Origin: Rhodospirillales bacterium
GTDB taxonomy: Bacteria > Pseudomonadota > Alphaproteobacteria > Micavibrionales > UBA1664
DNA length: 64,000 nt
Reading direction: 5' to 3'
NCBI GenBank assembly: GCA_023898805.1
Contig: CP060260.1
Coordinates: forward strand, 124,001 to 188,000
The notes below the pieces were generated by a model. That model was given only the letters and a program-made list of their open reading frames with translations, had not been told where the DNA came from and did not search any database. Below, one piece after another: positions 7,821-17,451 of this stretch; positions within the stretch are counted from its first letter, which is position 1, and every line of letters begins with the position of its first letter. Both the position numbers and the translations under genes were made by a program.

Positions 7821-10800
7821 CTCCCGCGACGCGGCGGATGGCGGCCATCGCGCCCTGCGAAAGCTTCCACCGCCCCGGCAGCACCATTTCCGCGCGCCGC
7901 CCGTCATTCGCGGGAACATTCAGCATCAGCGACGACACGCCGTTCCCGTCCCCCGTCAGAATGGATTTAAGCTGCTCCAGCCCCGCCGTGTCGGTCATGG
8001 TTGCCATGCATTTGCGCGGCATCCCGGCCAGCGCGTCGGCCAGCGGTCGCACCCCCGTCACGGTGATGCGCATCCTATCCTCGCGCATTTCCGCATCCAC
8101 CTGCAACAGCAGGCTTTCCCCGGCATTCAGCAAGGAACGCGTGCGCGCCAGCTCCTCGGAAAACATCATGCCCTCGAACACCCCGCCCGAATCCGACATC
8201 TGCAAAAACGCGTATTTATTGCCGGTCTTGGCCGATACTTTCTCGTTTTTCTTGAGCAGCACGCCCGCCATCGTTCCCTTGATATGCGGCACGGATTGCA
8301 GCCGCGCGGGCAGATTGCTCGACAACACCACACCCATGCGCGCCAGCAAGGCGCGCTGCGCGTCCAGCGGGTGGGCGGACAGATAAAACCCCACCGCCTC
8401 GAATTCATGACGCAGCTTTTCCAGATGATCCCATTCTCCGCGATCGGGCAAAGGGGGCCGGTTGGCCGACACCCCGCCAGCCCCCGCGCCGAACAGGCCG
8501 ATCTGCCCCGCATCGCGGTCCGCGTGCATGTTCTGGCAGTAACGCAAGACGACCTCCGCCGCCTCGAACGCCGCCGCGCGGCTTAACCCGAACCCGTCGA
8601 ACGCGCCCGCAACGGCCAGCGCCTCCATGGTCTTTTTGTTCAGGATTTTGGGGTCGCAGCGTTCCGCGAAATCGAAAATATCCTTGTAAACCCCGTTCTG
8701 CGCGCGCTCGGCGGTCATATCCATCATCGCCTGCATCCCCACGCCCTTGAGCGCGGCCAGCGAATAGCGGATGGACCGCCCCTCCACCGAAAATTCATAG
8801 GACGACGCGTTGACGTCAGGCGGCAGGACCGGGATGCCCATGCGCGCGCATTCCTGCCGAAAAACGCTTAGCTTGTCGGTATTGCCCTGATCCAGCGTCA
8901 TCGACGCCGCCATGAATTCCAGCGGATGATTGGCCTTGAGCCAAGCCGTCCAGTACGAGATCAGCGCATACCCTGCCGAGTGCGCCTTGTTGAACCCGTA
9001 CCCCGCGAATTTGTCGATCCGATCGAAAATCGCATTGGCCTGAATGGGGCCCACGTCGCTGTGCGCCGCCGCGCCCTTGACGAATTGTTCACGCTGGGCG
9101 TCCATTTCGGACTGGATTTTTTTGCCCATCGCGCGGCGCAACAGGTCGGCGCCGCCCAGACTGTACCCGGCCAGCACCTGCGCCGCCTGCATCACCTGCT
9201 CTTGATAGATCATCACCCCGTAAGTGTCCTTGAGCACCGGCTCAAGCTTGGGATGCATGTAATCCTTTTCCTCCTGCCCGTGCAGGCAGGCCAGGTATTT
9301 GGGGATATTCTCCATCGGTCCAGGCCGGAACAGCGCGACAAGCGCGATGATCTGCTCGAAATTGGACACCTTCATCTTGATGCCCAGATCGCGCATCCCC
9401 GCGCTTTCAAGCTGGAACACGCCCACCGTTTCCCCGCGTGCGATCAAAGACAGGGTCTTTTCGTCGTCCAGCGGAATGGACAGGATGTCCAAAGGCGTGC
9501 CGCGCCGCGCCCCGATCAGTTCCGCCGCCTTCTGGATGACCGTCATGGTCTTGAGGCCGAGGAAGTCGAACTTCACCAACCCCGCGCTTTCGACGAATTT
9601 CATGTTGAACTGCGTCGCCGGCATGGTGCCGCCGGGGTCGCGGTACAGCGGCACCAGCTCCTCCAGCGCCCGGTCGCCGATCACCACGCCCGCCGCGTGG
9701 GTCGAGGCGTGACGGTACAACCCCTCCAGCTTCAGCGCGATGTCGATCAGCTTCGCCGTCGTTTCCTCGCGCCGCAACTCGACCCGCAAATCGGCATCGG
9801 CCTCCAGCGCCTCCTCAAGCGAGATCGGATTGGCCGGATTTTGCGGGATCATCTTGGCCAGCCGGTCCACCTGCCCGTAAGGCATCTGCAGCACCCGGCC
9901 CACGTCGCGCACCACCGCGCGCGCCTGCAATTTACCAAAGGTGATGATCTGCGCCACCCGGTCATGGCCATATCGGTCTTGCACGTAACGGATGACCTCG
10001 TCCCGCCGGTCCTGACAGAAATCGACGTCGAAATCGGGCATCGACACGCGTTCCGGGTTCAAAAACCGCTCGAACAGCAAGTTGAACACAAGCGGGTCAA
10101 GGTCGGTGATGCGCAGCGCCCATGCCACGACCGACCCCGCGCCAGACCCCCGCCCCGGCCCCACCGGGATGCCGTGCGCCTTGGCCCAACGGATGAAATC
10201 GGAAACGATCAGGAAATAGCCTGCAAACCCCATGGGTTTGATCGTATCGATTTCAAATTGCAATCTTTCTTTGTACTTACTGATAGTTAGGCTACGTTCT
10301 TCATCCGACATATCAGGTTTTAGAACATAATTTTCCAGCCGCCAGTCCAGCCCCGTCCGCGCCTCGTCCTCAAGAATTTCGATTTCGCTGCGCCCATCCC
10401 CAAGGCTGAAGGGCGGCAAAATCGGGTCGATAGGTTTAAGCAAGTGCGAACACCGCCGCGCGATGACCAGCGTATTGTCCACCGCTTCGGGTAAATCGGC
10501 GAACAATGCGCGCATTTCCGCCGCCGATTTGAAATAACATTCGGGCGAAACCCTGCGCCGGTCTTCCTCGGTCACATAGCGCCCCCCGGCGATGCACAGC
10601 AGGGCGTCGTGCGCCTCATGCATGTCGGAATCGGCGAAATACACGTCGTTGGTCGCCACCAGCGGGATGTCGTGCTTGTACGCAAGATCAACCAGCCCGG
10701 CCTCGCACGCCTGCTCCTCGCGTACGCCGTGGCGCTGGATTTCGATGTAAAACCGCCCGTCGAACAACCCGGCCAGTTTTTTGACCATGCGCTCGGCGTC

Positions 10801-11229
10801 CCGGGGCTGGTTGTGCAGCAGATACTGCGCCACCGGCCCACGCACCCCGCCGCTCAGGCAGATCACCCCCCCGGCGCAGGCCGCAAGCTCGTCCCAGCTT
10901 GCGTTCACGCCGTGCGTGGCCTCGCTTTCAAGATAGGCGCGCGACACCAGACGGCAGAGGTTTTTGTACCCTTCCGGCGTCTGCGCCAGCAGCGTCAGCT
11001 CATGCCGCTCGAACCCGATCGCCATCTGCACGCCGATGATCGGCTGCACCCCGGCGCCCGCGGCCTCCTTGGCGAATTCCAGCGCGCCGAACAGGTTGTT
11101 GGTATCCGCGATCGCGACTGCGGGCATGTCCGCGCCCGCGCACATTTTAACCAGCGATTTGACCGGAATCGCTCCCTCCGCCAGCGAATAGGCGGTATGG
11201 ACATGCAAATGAACGAAACCGGGGGCCAT
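7798..11229 (-). CDS. dnaE: DNA polymerase III alpha subunit
   Basis: This is the replicative polymerase. The start MAPGFVHLHVHT is chosen because the PHP domain of DnaE begins right there; the frame offers a start six codons earlier. The PHP domain (HLHVHTAYSLAEG) is followed by the polymerase core with PDFDVDFCQDRR, where Asp401 and Asp403 fall at the catalytic positions. Helix-hairpin-helix and OB-fold regions follow, and QIGLF near residue 950 fits a beta-clamp binding motif. The roughly 1,143 residues are normal for DnaE1. It ends the block lolC-lolD-dnaE, a conserved alphaproteobacterial order. Confidence 0.98.
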   Translation of the reverse strand: MAPGFVHLHVHTAYSLAEGAIPVKSLVKMCAGADMPAVAIADTNNLFGALEFAKEAAGAGVQPIIGVQMAIGFERHELTLLAQTPEGYKNLCRLVSRAYLESEATHGVNASWDELAACAGGVICLSGGVRGPVAQYLLHNQPRDAERMVKKLAGLFDGRFYIEIQRHGVREEQACEAGLVDLAYKHDIPLVATNDVYFADSDMHEAHDALLCIAGGRYVTEEDRRRVSPECYFKSAAEMRALFADLPEAVDNTLVIARRCSHLLKPIDPILPPFSLGDGRSEIEILEDEARTGLDWRLENYVLKPDMSDEERSLTISKYKERLQFEIDTIKPMGFAGYFLIVSDFIRWAKAHGIPVGPGRGSGAGSVVAWALRITDLDPLVFNLLFERFLNPERVSMPDFDVDFCQDRRDEVIRYVQDRYGHDRVAQIITFGKLQARAVVRDVGRVLQMPYGQVDRLAKMIPQNPANPISLEEALEADADLRVELRREETTAKLIDIALKLEGLYRHASTHAAGVVIGDRALEELVPLYRDPGGTMPATQFNMKFVESAGLVKFDFLGLKTMTVIQKAAELIGARRGTPLDILSIPLDDEKTLSLIARGETVGVFQLESAGMRDLGIKMKVSNFEQIIALVALFRPGPMENIPKYLACLHGQEEKDYMHPKLEPVLKDTYGVMIYQEQVMQAAQVLAGYSLGGADLLRRAMGKKIQSEMDAQREQFVKGAAAHSDVGPIQANAIFDRIDKFAGYGFNKAHSAGYALISYWTAWLKANHPLEFMAASMTLDQGNTDKLSVFRQECARMGIPVLPPDVNASSYEFSVEGRSIRYSLAALKGVGMQAMMDMTAERAQNGVYKDIFDFAERCDPKILNKKTMEALAVAGAFDGFGLSRAAAFEAAEVVLRYCQNMHADRDAGQIGLFGAGAGGVSANRPPLPDRGEWDHLEKLRHEFEAVGFYLSAHPLDAQRALLARMGVVLSSNLPARLQSVPHIKGTMAGVLLKKNEKVSAKTGNKYAFLQMSDSGGVFEGMMFSEELARTRSLLNAGESLLLQVDAEMREDRMRITVTGVRPLADALAGMPRKCMATMTDTAGLEQLKSILTGDGNGVSSLMLNVPANDGRRAEMVLPGRWKLSQGAMAAIRRVAGVSDLSEG

Positions 11230-11471
11230 GCCCCCGACTTTACGCAATCCGCACCTGCGGTTTCAAAGCATTATTGCGCACTGTCCCCAGTGGCAGCGCA
11301 ACGCTCTCACGGTTTGGGCAGCTTGACGCCCCGGCTGGCCCGATACACCGCGCAATCGACGAAGACGCTCCTCATTTCATTCTGCTTTCAGCACACGATG
11401 CGGCCATATTCGCCCGACAGCTTGCACGTCCATTGCCATCCACATTCTGGATTTATAACAATATGTCAAAT

Positions 11472-12146
11472 TTATAAAATGACACCCTTATCTAGGCGCA
11501 GCACACGATCCATGCGCGCGGCAAGATCGGGATTGTGGGTTGCCATCAACATGGCGACGCCGGTCTTGCGGACAAGGGTTTCCAGCATTTTAAACACGGA
11601 TTCCGCGGTATCGGGGTCCAGATTGCCCGTGGGCTCGTCGGCCAAAAGCAGCTTGGGGCGGTTGGCCAGCGCGCGGGCGATGGCCACGCGCTGCTGTTCC
11701 CCGCCCGACAGGCGCGCGGGGCGATGGTCGGCCCGCGCCGCAAGCCCCAGCGCGTCGAGCATCTTGGCGGCCCGCGCACGCGCATCGCCCTTTGTCTGGC
11801 CCGCGATCATCATCGGCAGCATGATGTTTTCCAGCGCGCTGAATTCCGGCAACAGATGATGCGCCTGATACACGAACCCGATGGTTTCGCGCCTGAGCGC
11901 CGTGCGCGCGCCCTCGTTCAGCTTTTCCGCCGCGCGCCCGGCAATGGCGACAGAGCCCGCGCTTGGCGTGTCCAGCAGACCCGCACATTGCAGCAGGGTC
12001 GATTTGCCCGACCCGGACTGGCCCATCAGGGCCACCATTTCCCCAGCGCCGACGGCGAATGAAACCCCGTTCAAAACATGCAGATCCGAATCCGCCTGAC
12101 GATAGGTCCGGCGCAGATTCTCGATTTTAAGGACCGGCTCACTCAT
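11472..12146 (-). CDS. lolD: Lipoprotein-releasing ABC transporter, ATPase LolD
   Basis: This ATPase powers extraction of outer-membrane lipoproteins from the inner membrane. Walker A is GQSGSGKST (42-50), the ABC signature is LSGGEQQR (from 146) and Walker B is LLLADEP (167-173), followed by TGNLD. The 224 residues are typical of LolD and MacB-class ATPases. Its start overlaps the lolC stop by 8 bases, so the two are translationally coupled, and that partner fixes the assignment as LolD rather than another MacB-type ATPase. Confidence 0.95.
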   Translation of the reverse strand: MSEPVLKIENLRRTYRQADSDLHVLNGVSFAVGAGEMVALMGQSGSGKSTLLQCAGLLDTPSAGSVAIAGRAAEKLNEGARTALRRETIGFVYQAHHLLPEFSALENIMLPMMIAGQTKGDARARAAKMLDALGLAARADHRPARLSGGEQQRVAIARALANRPKLLLADEPTGNLDPDTAESVFKMLETLVRKTGVAMLMATHNPDLAARMDRVLRLDKGVIL

Positions 12147-13380
12147 ACCGCAGCGCCTCCACGGGATCGAGGCGCGCGGCCCGCCACGCGGGATAAAGCG
12201 TGGCCAGAAACGACAGGCCGAACGCCATCGCCAGCACCGCGCCGACCTCCGACCAGTCCAGCTTGGCCGGCAGTTTGGACAGGAAATATACCTCCGGCGA
12301 AAATAGTTGCGTGCCGGTCAGGCCTTGCAGGAATTCGCGTATCGACTCGATGTTCAGGGCAAAGGCGATCCCCACCCCCGCGCCCGCCAGCGTGCCGACC
12401 ACGCCGATGGTCGCGCCTGTCAGAATGAAGATTTTTAGCATCGACCCCCGCGTTGCGCCCATCGTGCGCAAGATCGCGATGTCGCGCCCCTTGTCCTTGA
12501 CCAGCATGATCATCGACGAAATGATGTTGAACGCCGCGACCAGGATGATCAGCGTCAAAATCAGGAACATGACGTTGCGTTCGACCTGCAACGCGCCGAA
12601 AAAGCTTTTATTGCTGTCCTTCCAGTCGATGACCTCCATGTCCGGCGGTATCTGTTCTGCCAGCTTGCGGGCCACCGCGTCGCTGCGCGCCGGATCGGTG
12701 GTAAAGATTTCCAGCGCGTCCACCCCGTCCCCGGTACCGAAGAAGGATTGCGCCGCCGCCAGCGGTATGAACACGAAATTGGCGTTGTATTCGTACATCT
12801 CGACATCGAAGATCACGCTGATGGTAAATGTGCGCGAGCGCGGCATGGTGCCAAAGGGCGTGGCCTTGCCCTGCGGGCTGATCAGCAAAATCGAATCCCC
12901 GATCTTCAAGCCCAGCTTTCTGGCCATTTCGACGCCGATCGCGGCCCCGTCCTCGCCAAATTCGGCCAACGACCCTTCACGGATGCCGTCGGCCAACACC
13001 GGCTTTTTGGCAAAACTTTCCGCCGAAAGGCCCCGCACCATCACCCCGCTCGACCGGCCGCCGGAGGTCAACAGCGCCTGCCGCTCGATCATCGGAAATA
13101 CGCCCGTGACCCCCGGCACCTGCCCCAGCCGCGCCGCCAGCGCGTCGTAATCCACCACCTCGGCCTTGGGCGCGACCACGTTCAAATGGCCGTTCAGGCC
13201 CAAAAGCCGGCCCATCAGCTCGGCGCGAAAGCCGTTCATCACCGACATCACGATGATCAGCGTCGCCACCCCCAGCAAAATGCCCATGAAGGAAAAACCG
13301 GCAATGACCGAAACAAACCCCTCGGCCTTGCGCGCGCGCAGGTATCGCCACGCCATCATGCGTTCAAACACGGAAAACAT
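12139..13380 (-). CDS. lolC: Lipoprotein-releasing permease, LolC/LolE family
   Basis: This is the permease partner of LolD. The start at MFSVFERMMAWRYLRARKAEGF matches the family N-terminus; an ATG four codons upstream (13392) is equally open, and neither has a good Shine-Dalgarno sequence. The protein has one N-terminal membrane segment (ISVIAGFSFMGILLGVATLIIV region), a large periplasmic MacB-like domain, and three C-terminal segments in an FtsX-type domain (FLILTLIILVAAFNIISSMI onward). Only one permease gene is present, as in Alphaproteobacteria that use a single LolC/E hybrid (LolF) rather than a LolC-LolE pair. Confidence 0.93.
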   Translation of the reverse strand: MFSVFERMMAWRYLRARKAEGFVSVIAGFSFMGILLGVATLIIVMSVMNGFRAELMGRLLGLNGHLNVVAPKAEVVDYDALAARLGQVPGVTGVFPMIERQALLTSGGRSSGVMVRGLSAESFAKKPVLADGIREGSLAEFGEDGAAIGVEMARKLGLKIGDSILLISPQGKATPFGTMPRSRTFTISVIFDVEMYEYNANFVFIPLAAAQSFFGTGDGVDALEIFTTDPARSDAVARKLAEQIPPDMEVIDWKDSNKSFFGALQVERNVMFLILTLIILVAAFNIISSMIMLVKDKGRDIAILRTMGATRGSMLKIFILTGATIGVVGTLAGAGVGIAFALNIESIREFLQGLTGTQLFSPEVYFLSKLPAKLDWSEVGAVLAMAFGLSFLATLYPAWRAARLDPVEALRYE

Positions 13381-13453
13381 GCGCCAGACCATGAAGAAAT
13401 AATTTGACGGATTCAATCGGGATTTACTATTTACGTAACAAAAGGAGTTTTGG

Positions 13454-13738
13454 ATGGCATTCGATCTTAAGGGCAAACCGCTATACACAGGCTTTAAAAT
13501 AGAACCGGACGGAAAAGGCAATCTGACCATCCTGTTCGCACTGGCAACCCCCGTTCAACGCGCGGATGGCACGGGCAAGCGTGTCCGCGTCACGCATGAC
13601 GACTATACCGAACGCGCGTTACTGCACGAAATTGGGCGAGCACGTATCGAAGGGCTCGACACGCGATTGCTCGACAGCGGATTAAAGGCGTTGCACGCTC
13701 GCAAGCAAGGCGCCCCCGCCAAAAGCAGCATCCGCTAA
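13454..13738 (+). CDS. Hypothetical protein, 94 aa
   Basis: This is a small soluble protein of unknown function. A textbook Shine-Dalgarno sequence (AAAGGAG) sits 6 bases before the ATG, which is strong evidence that it is translated. The N-terminal half looks like beta strands (KPLYTGFKIEPDGKGNLTILFALATPV) and the C-terminal half like a helix (RALLHEIGRARIEGLDTRLLDSGLKAL). It is divergent from lolC with a spacer of about 70 A+T-rich bases, and ends 3 bases before the convergent gene at 13742. Confidence 0.7.
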   Translation: MAFDLKGKPLYTGFKIEPDGKGNLTILFALATPVQRADGTGKRVRVTHDDYTERALLHEIGRARIEGLDTRLLDSGLKALHARKQGAPAKSSIR

Positions 13739-13741
13739 ACG

Positions 13742-14743
13742 TCAGGCAATGCGGAATGGCGCGTTCTGGCGGTGCGGCGTCCCGCGCTTCCACATATACC
13801 CTTCCATGTAATAATGCAGAAAACTGAACATGGTCGCGAACGCGGCCAGCGCCGTGCTGCCGCCGTCGCGGTTGGAAAACAGCCACGCGATCCCGATCCC
13901 CAGCGGCACGCATAACAGGGCGGGCGGCACACGCGTCCACGCCAGCGCACGATAGATGCGGTTGTGCCTGACCTCCAGATTCCGGTTATGGTCGTGCACG
14001 GCATAGACGGTGAACGCGGTGACGTCGTGCACGAAACGCGGGATCAGGAACAGGAAGAACACATACCCCGCCTGATAGAACGCCGCCGACAGCGCGGTCA
14101 TGCAGAACGTTCCGGCGTAATACGCCTTTGAATACAGGCTTGGCGCGGGATCGCGCACCACGCGCGCCAGCGACCACAGCCCGAAGGGCAGCGATGCCGC
14201 GATCAGCGCGATGCCGGATGTGTCCAGCGCGATCCCCCAGTCGTCGTGCAGCGCGTAATCAAGCGGCGGATAATACACCTTCAGGTAAATCATCCCCGCC
14301 CCGGCGATGGACAGCCAGCGCCAAACCTGAAACACCCGGTCCGGCCCGCGTCGCACCAGCATCAGGGAAATGCCGTATTGCTGCATCAACACATGATACA
14401 TGGTGTAAAACGCGACACTGACGAACAGCCACGCCTGCCCCAGCACGAACGGCACGCCCAGCGTCAACGCCGCCGCGATCAACACCCCGCGCGTCAGCGG
14501 GCGGCGATAGGCGCCCAGATATTCGGGTTCGGCATAGGTGACCAGACTGGCCATGATATGCGGCAGGTTGAATACGATGGTCCACCAGACATAGATTTCC
14601 GGACGCATCGGCAGCACGGCGCGGAGGCGCCCGCCAAGAAAATAATGATCCGCCAGCGCCACGGCAACCAGCACGGGCATGATGCCGTAATAGGACAGCA
14701 ACACCCGCGTATCGATCGAAAGCCTGCGCTTCGCCCAATCCAT
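13742..14743 (-). CDS. Four-histidine multi-pass membrane protein, paralogue 1
   Basis: This polytopic membrane protein (about eight hydrophobic segments, 333 residues) is clearly paralogous to its upstream neighbour at 14765. Shared blocks are NLPHIMASLVTY, FYTMYHVLMQQYGISLML, PRFVHD-TAF-VYAVHDHNRN and HYYMEGYMWKRGTPHRQN. The repeated His residues at membrane edges look like metal ligands, which would suit a membrane-bound iron enzyme; that is inference, and I cannot name a family. The Brp/Blh carotene dioxygenases also use four His residues, but their motifs are not evident. It lies 21 bases downstream of its paralogue, so the two are likely co-transcribed. A more distant relative is at 38936. 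Confidence 0.75.
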   Translation of the reverse strand: MDWAKRRLSIDTRVLLSYYGIMPVLVAVALADHYFLGGRLRAVLPMRPEIYVWWTIVFNLPHIMASLVTYAEPEYLGAYRRPLTRGVLIAAALTLGVPFVLGQAWLFVSVAFYTMYHVLMQQYGISLMLVRRGPDRVFQVWRWLSIAGAGMIYLKVYYPPLDYALHDDWGIALDTSGIALIAASLPFGLWSLARVVRDPAPSLYSKAYYAGTFCMTALSAAFYQAGYVFFLFLIPRFVHDVTAFTVYAVHDHNRNLEVRHNRIYRALAWTRVPPALLCVPLGIGIAWLFSNRDGGSTALAAFATMFSFLHYYMEGYMWKRGTPHRQNAPFRIA

Positions 14744-14764
14744 ACCTGAAAGTCTACCCCGCGC

Positions 14765-15757
14765 TCAGGCGATGTGAAAGGGCGTGTTTCGGCGGTGCGG
14801 GCTGCCCCGCTTCCACATCACCCCCTCCAGCCCGTAATGCATCAGCATCAACACCACCAGCGCGTACATCACCGTCATCGATTGGTCCTGATACGCGGTC
14901 AAACCCCACGCCAGTGCAACCCCCAAAGGCAGACACAAGATGGCCGGCGAAACGCCCAAAGGCGCAAGAACCCGGTAAAGCCAATTATGCCGCGCAGCCA
15001 GATTCCGGTTGTGGTCGTGCACGGCGTAAACCGCAAAAGCAGTCGCGTCGTGCACGAAGCGCGGAATCAACACCAGCATGAACGGATACCCCCAGAAACT
15101 GTCGAAACATGAAACAGGAACGATCGCGACACTGGCCAGATAATAGGCCTGCGACCATACGCTGATCGCACCCGCCCGCCGTGCCATCACATAAAATCCA
15201 AGGCCGAACGGCAAAGCCAGCAGCGTCAGAATCCCGCCCAGAACCTGAGGCGTGACATGGGTATAGGCCTGAAAGGCATACGGGCGATAGACATCAAGAT
15301 ACAGCATCCCCGCCGCCAGAATCGAAACCCAGCGCCAGATCCGAAAAAGCAGATCGGGCCGCCGCCCCATCAGCATCAGCGACACGCCGTATTGCTGCAT
15401 CAACACGTGGTAGACCGTGTAAAAAGCGATAAAGATAAAAAAGGCGTTGATGCCGATCACAGCCGCCATCAGCGCGGGCGCAAACACGGCGACCAGCCCC
15501 GCGCGCAAAAGCGGCCAGCGATAGGCGCGCAGATATTCGCGATCGGCATAAGTGACCAGACTGGCCATGATATGCGGCAGGTTGAACAGGAAGATATACC
15601 AAAGATACGATTCCGGCTGTGCGGGCAGCATCGCGCGCACGCGCCCGCCCAGCATGAAATGGTCGGCAAGCTGCAACAGCAGCGTCAACGGTATGATCGC
15701 ATACAGCCCGAGAAGGAAACGGGAATCGACATTCAGAACCCGCGTGCGCCAGCCCAT
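14765..15757 (-). CDS. Four-histidine multi-pass membrane protein, paralogue 2
   Basis: This 330-residue polytopic protein is the tandem paralogue of the gene at 13742. It carries the same four blocks: NLPHIMASLVTYADREYL, FYTVYHVLMQQYGVSLML, PRFVHDATAFAVYAVHDHNRN and HYGLEGVMWKRGSPHRRNTPF. Identity is high at the His motifs and low elsewhere, so the duplication is old. Its start (MGWRTRVLNVDSRFLLG) aligns with MDWAKRRLSIDTRVLLS of the copy. No function is known; a metal-dependent membrane oxygenase or hydroxylase is one possibility. The proS gene lies upstream across a 194-base spacer with a REP-like element. Confidence 0.75.
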   Translation of the reverse strand: MGWRTRVLNVDSRFLLGLYAIIPLTLLLQLADHFMLGGRVRAMLPAQPESYLWYIFLFNLPHIMASLVTYADREYLRAYRWPLLRAGLVAVFAPALMAAVIGINAFFIFIAFYTVYHVLMQQYGVSLMLMGRRPDLLFRIWRWVSILAAGMLYLDVYRPYAFQAYTHVTPQVLGGILTLLALPFGLGFYVMARRAGAISVWSQAYYLASVAIVPVSCFDSFWGYPFMLVLIPRFVHDATAFAVYAVHDHNRNLAARHNWLYRVLAPLGVSPAILCLPLGVALAWGLTAYQDQSMTVMYALVVLMLMHYGLEGVMWKRGSPHRRNTPFHIA

Positions 15758-15830
15758 CCTTTAATGGTACCTGCGCCGTACCCGGCACCGCAATGCCATA
15801 GGGTCAGATTAAGTCACGATAAAATCGTCA

Positions 15831-15863
15831 GTCATTACCCGCGCATGCGGTAAATCCACGGCA
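15831..15863 (+). repeat. REP-like palindrome, third copy
   Basis: GTCAT, a stem (ttacccgc/gcggtaa with one bulged C) and ATCCACGG follow one another. This is the same GTCAT-stem-ATCCA layout as the two copies at 3211-3306. It sits in the 194-base spacer downstream of proS. An agggtcag string lies about 30 bases upstream, similar to the ends of the element at 32494, but too short to be conclusive. Confidence 0.45.
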
Positions 15864-15951
15864 AAGAATGAGGTATATCCGCCATTACACACGATGGATG
15901 CCCCGGGCAAGCCGGATCATGACGAGCGAAAATTCGCATCAATCCAAAGCC

Positions 15952-17451
15952 CTAATACGCCCGGCCCACGATCACCTTGGCGCCCTTGTCGGCAAAAGGC
16001 AGGCAACGCGCGGTCACCGCGAAATCCTTTTTGATCGCGTCGAATTCCGGGTTGTCCTTGGTCAACGCGGTGTCGATACGCACGAACCCACCCTTGCTTT
16101 CATCCGCGAAATGCGCGCGCATCTCGGCCAGCGAGGACACCTCGACCAGATTGGATTCAAGGAACTTGCGCGCCCGCGCCAGCATGTCGTCGTGCATCGC
16201 CTGAACCAGACCCGGCAGGTTCTTGACGAAATCCGCCGCCGCCTCGGTCTTCTTGCTTTCGCGGCCAAGGTCGCGCCGCACATGCGTAAGCTTGCCTTCC
16301 GCGATCTCGCGCGCGCCCATCTCGACCCGAATGGGCACGCCTTTCTTGATCGAGTCCCACATTTTGTCCGGCGTGCGCATATCGCGCGCATCGACATGGA
16401 TGCGGTACCCCGCCGCTTTGACCTGCGCCGCCAGATCGTCGCACGCGGCCAAAACCGCCGCGTCCCCTTCGCCCTTCAGCACGGGTATGACCACCACCTG
16501 CTGCGGCGCGATATGCGGCGGCGTGATCATGCCGTCGTCGTCGCCGTGAATCATCAGCATCGCTCCGATCATGCGCGAGGTAAACGCCCACGACGTCGTA
16601 TGCGCGAACGCCTCCTTGCCGTCCTTGTCCTGATACTTGATGTTGCAGCTTTTCGCGAAATTCTGGCCCAGATCGTGCGACGTCGCCGCCTGCAACGCCT
16701 TGCCGTCCTGCATCAGCGTTTCGATCGTATAGGTTTCGTTCGCGCCGGGAAAACGCTCCTCCGGCGTCTTGACGCCCTTGATGCCCGGAATGGCCAGATA
16801 TTCAAGAAAGAATTTTTCGTACATGCCCTGAATGGTCAGGCAATCTTTTTCCGCCCCTTCGTGGTCGGCAAACGCGCAATGCCCTTCGTGCCAGAAAAAT
16901 TCCGACGTGCGCAGGAACATCCGCGTGCGCATCTCCCAGCGCATGACGCTGCACCACTGGTTCAACTTCAACGGCAGGTCGCGATACGACTGCACCCAGC
17001 GCGACATCGAATCCCCGATGATCGTCTCCGATGTCGGACGCACGACATACGGCTCCTCCAGCTCCGCGCTCGGCGCGGGGCGCAGGCCCTTGCCCGACGG
17101 ATCGGCCTCAAGCCTGTGATGGGTCACCACCGCGCATTCCTTGGCGAAACCTTCGACATGCTCGGCTTCCTTGGCCAGAAACGACACAGGAATCAAAAGC
17201 GGAAACGCGCAGTTCTGAATCCCGTAATCCTTCAGCCAGCCATCGAAAATCCGCACCATGTTTTCCCACAGCGCATAGCCATAGGGCTTGATGGTCATGC
17301 ACCCGCGCACGGGCGAGTTTTCGGCCAGATCCGCGGCCTTGATGACGGCCTGATACCAACCGGGAAAATCCTCGGCCCGGGTCGGCGTAATCGCGGTTTG
17401 CGGTTTCTTGCCCTGCGGCTGGGGTTGCTGCTTTGCGGCGCTCTGGCTCAT
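15952..17451 (-). CDS. proS: Prolyl-tRNA synthetase, archaeal/eukaryotic type
   Basis: This enzyme charges tRNA-Pro. The protein is of the archaeal/eukaryote-like form (type 3), not the usual proteobacterial form. It has VRGCMTIKPYGYALWENM, VVRPTSETIIGDSMSRW, RWEMRTRMFLRTSEFFWHEGH, TYTIETLMQDGKALQAATSH and MIHGDDDGMITPPHIAP, and it ends in a C-terminal Tyr (KVIVGRAY), all typical of that class. Length is 499 residues. It sits in the slot where Alphaproteobacteria normally carry their bacterial-type proS, between rnj and lolC. Its ATG overlaps the upstream gene's stop by 4 bases, so it is coupled. No second ProRS is visible in the window. Confidence 0.96.
   Translation of the reverse strand: MSQSAAKQQPQPQGKKPQTAITPTRAEDFPGWYQAVIKAADLAENSPVRGCMTIKPYGYALWENMVRIFDGWLKDYGIQNCAFPLLIPVSFLAKEAEHVEGFAKECAVVTHHRLEADPSGKGLRPAPSAELEEPYVVRPTSETIIGDSMSRWVQSYRDLPLKLNQWCSVMRWEMRTRMFLRTSEFFWHEGHCAFADHEGAEKDCLTIQGMYEKFFLEYLAIPGIKGVKTPEERFPGANETYTIETLMQDGKALQAATSHDLGQNFAKSCNIKYQDKDGKEAFAHTTSWAFTSRMIGAMLMIHGDDDGMITPPHIAPQQVVVIPVLKGEGDAAVLAACDDLAAQVKAAGYRIHVDARDMRTPDKMWDSIKKGVPIRVEMGAREIAEGKLTHVRRDLGRESKKTEAAADFVKNLPGLVQAMHDDMLARARKFLESNLVEVSSLAEMRAHFADESKGGFVRIDTALTKDNPEFDAIKKDFAVTARCLPFADKGAKVIVGRAY

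Noticed and set aside
11274..11477. 67-codon plus-strand frame between dnaE and lolD
   Set aside because: No ribosome site and no conserved-looking features; the region is better read as the dnaE leader.
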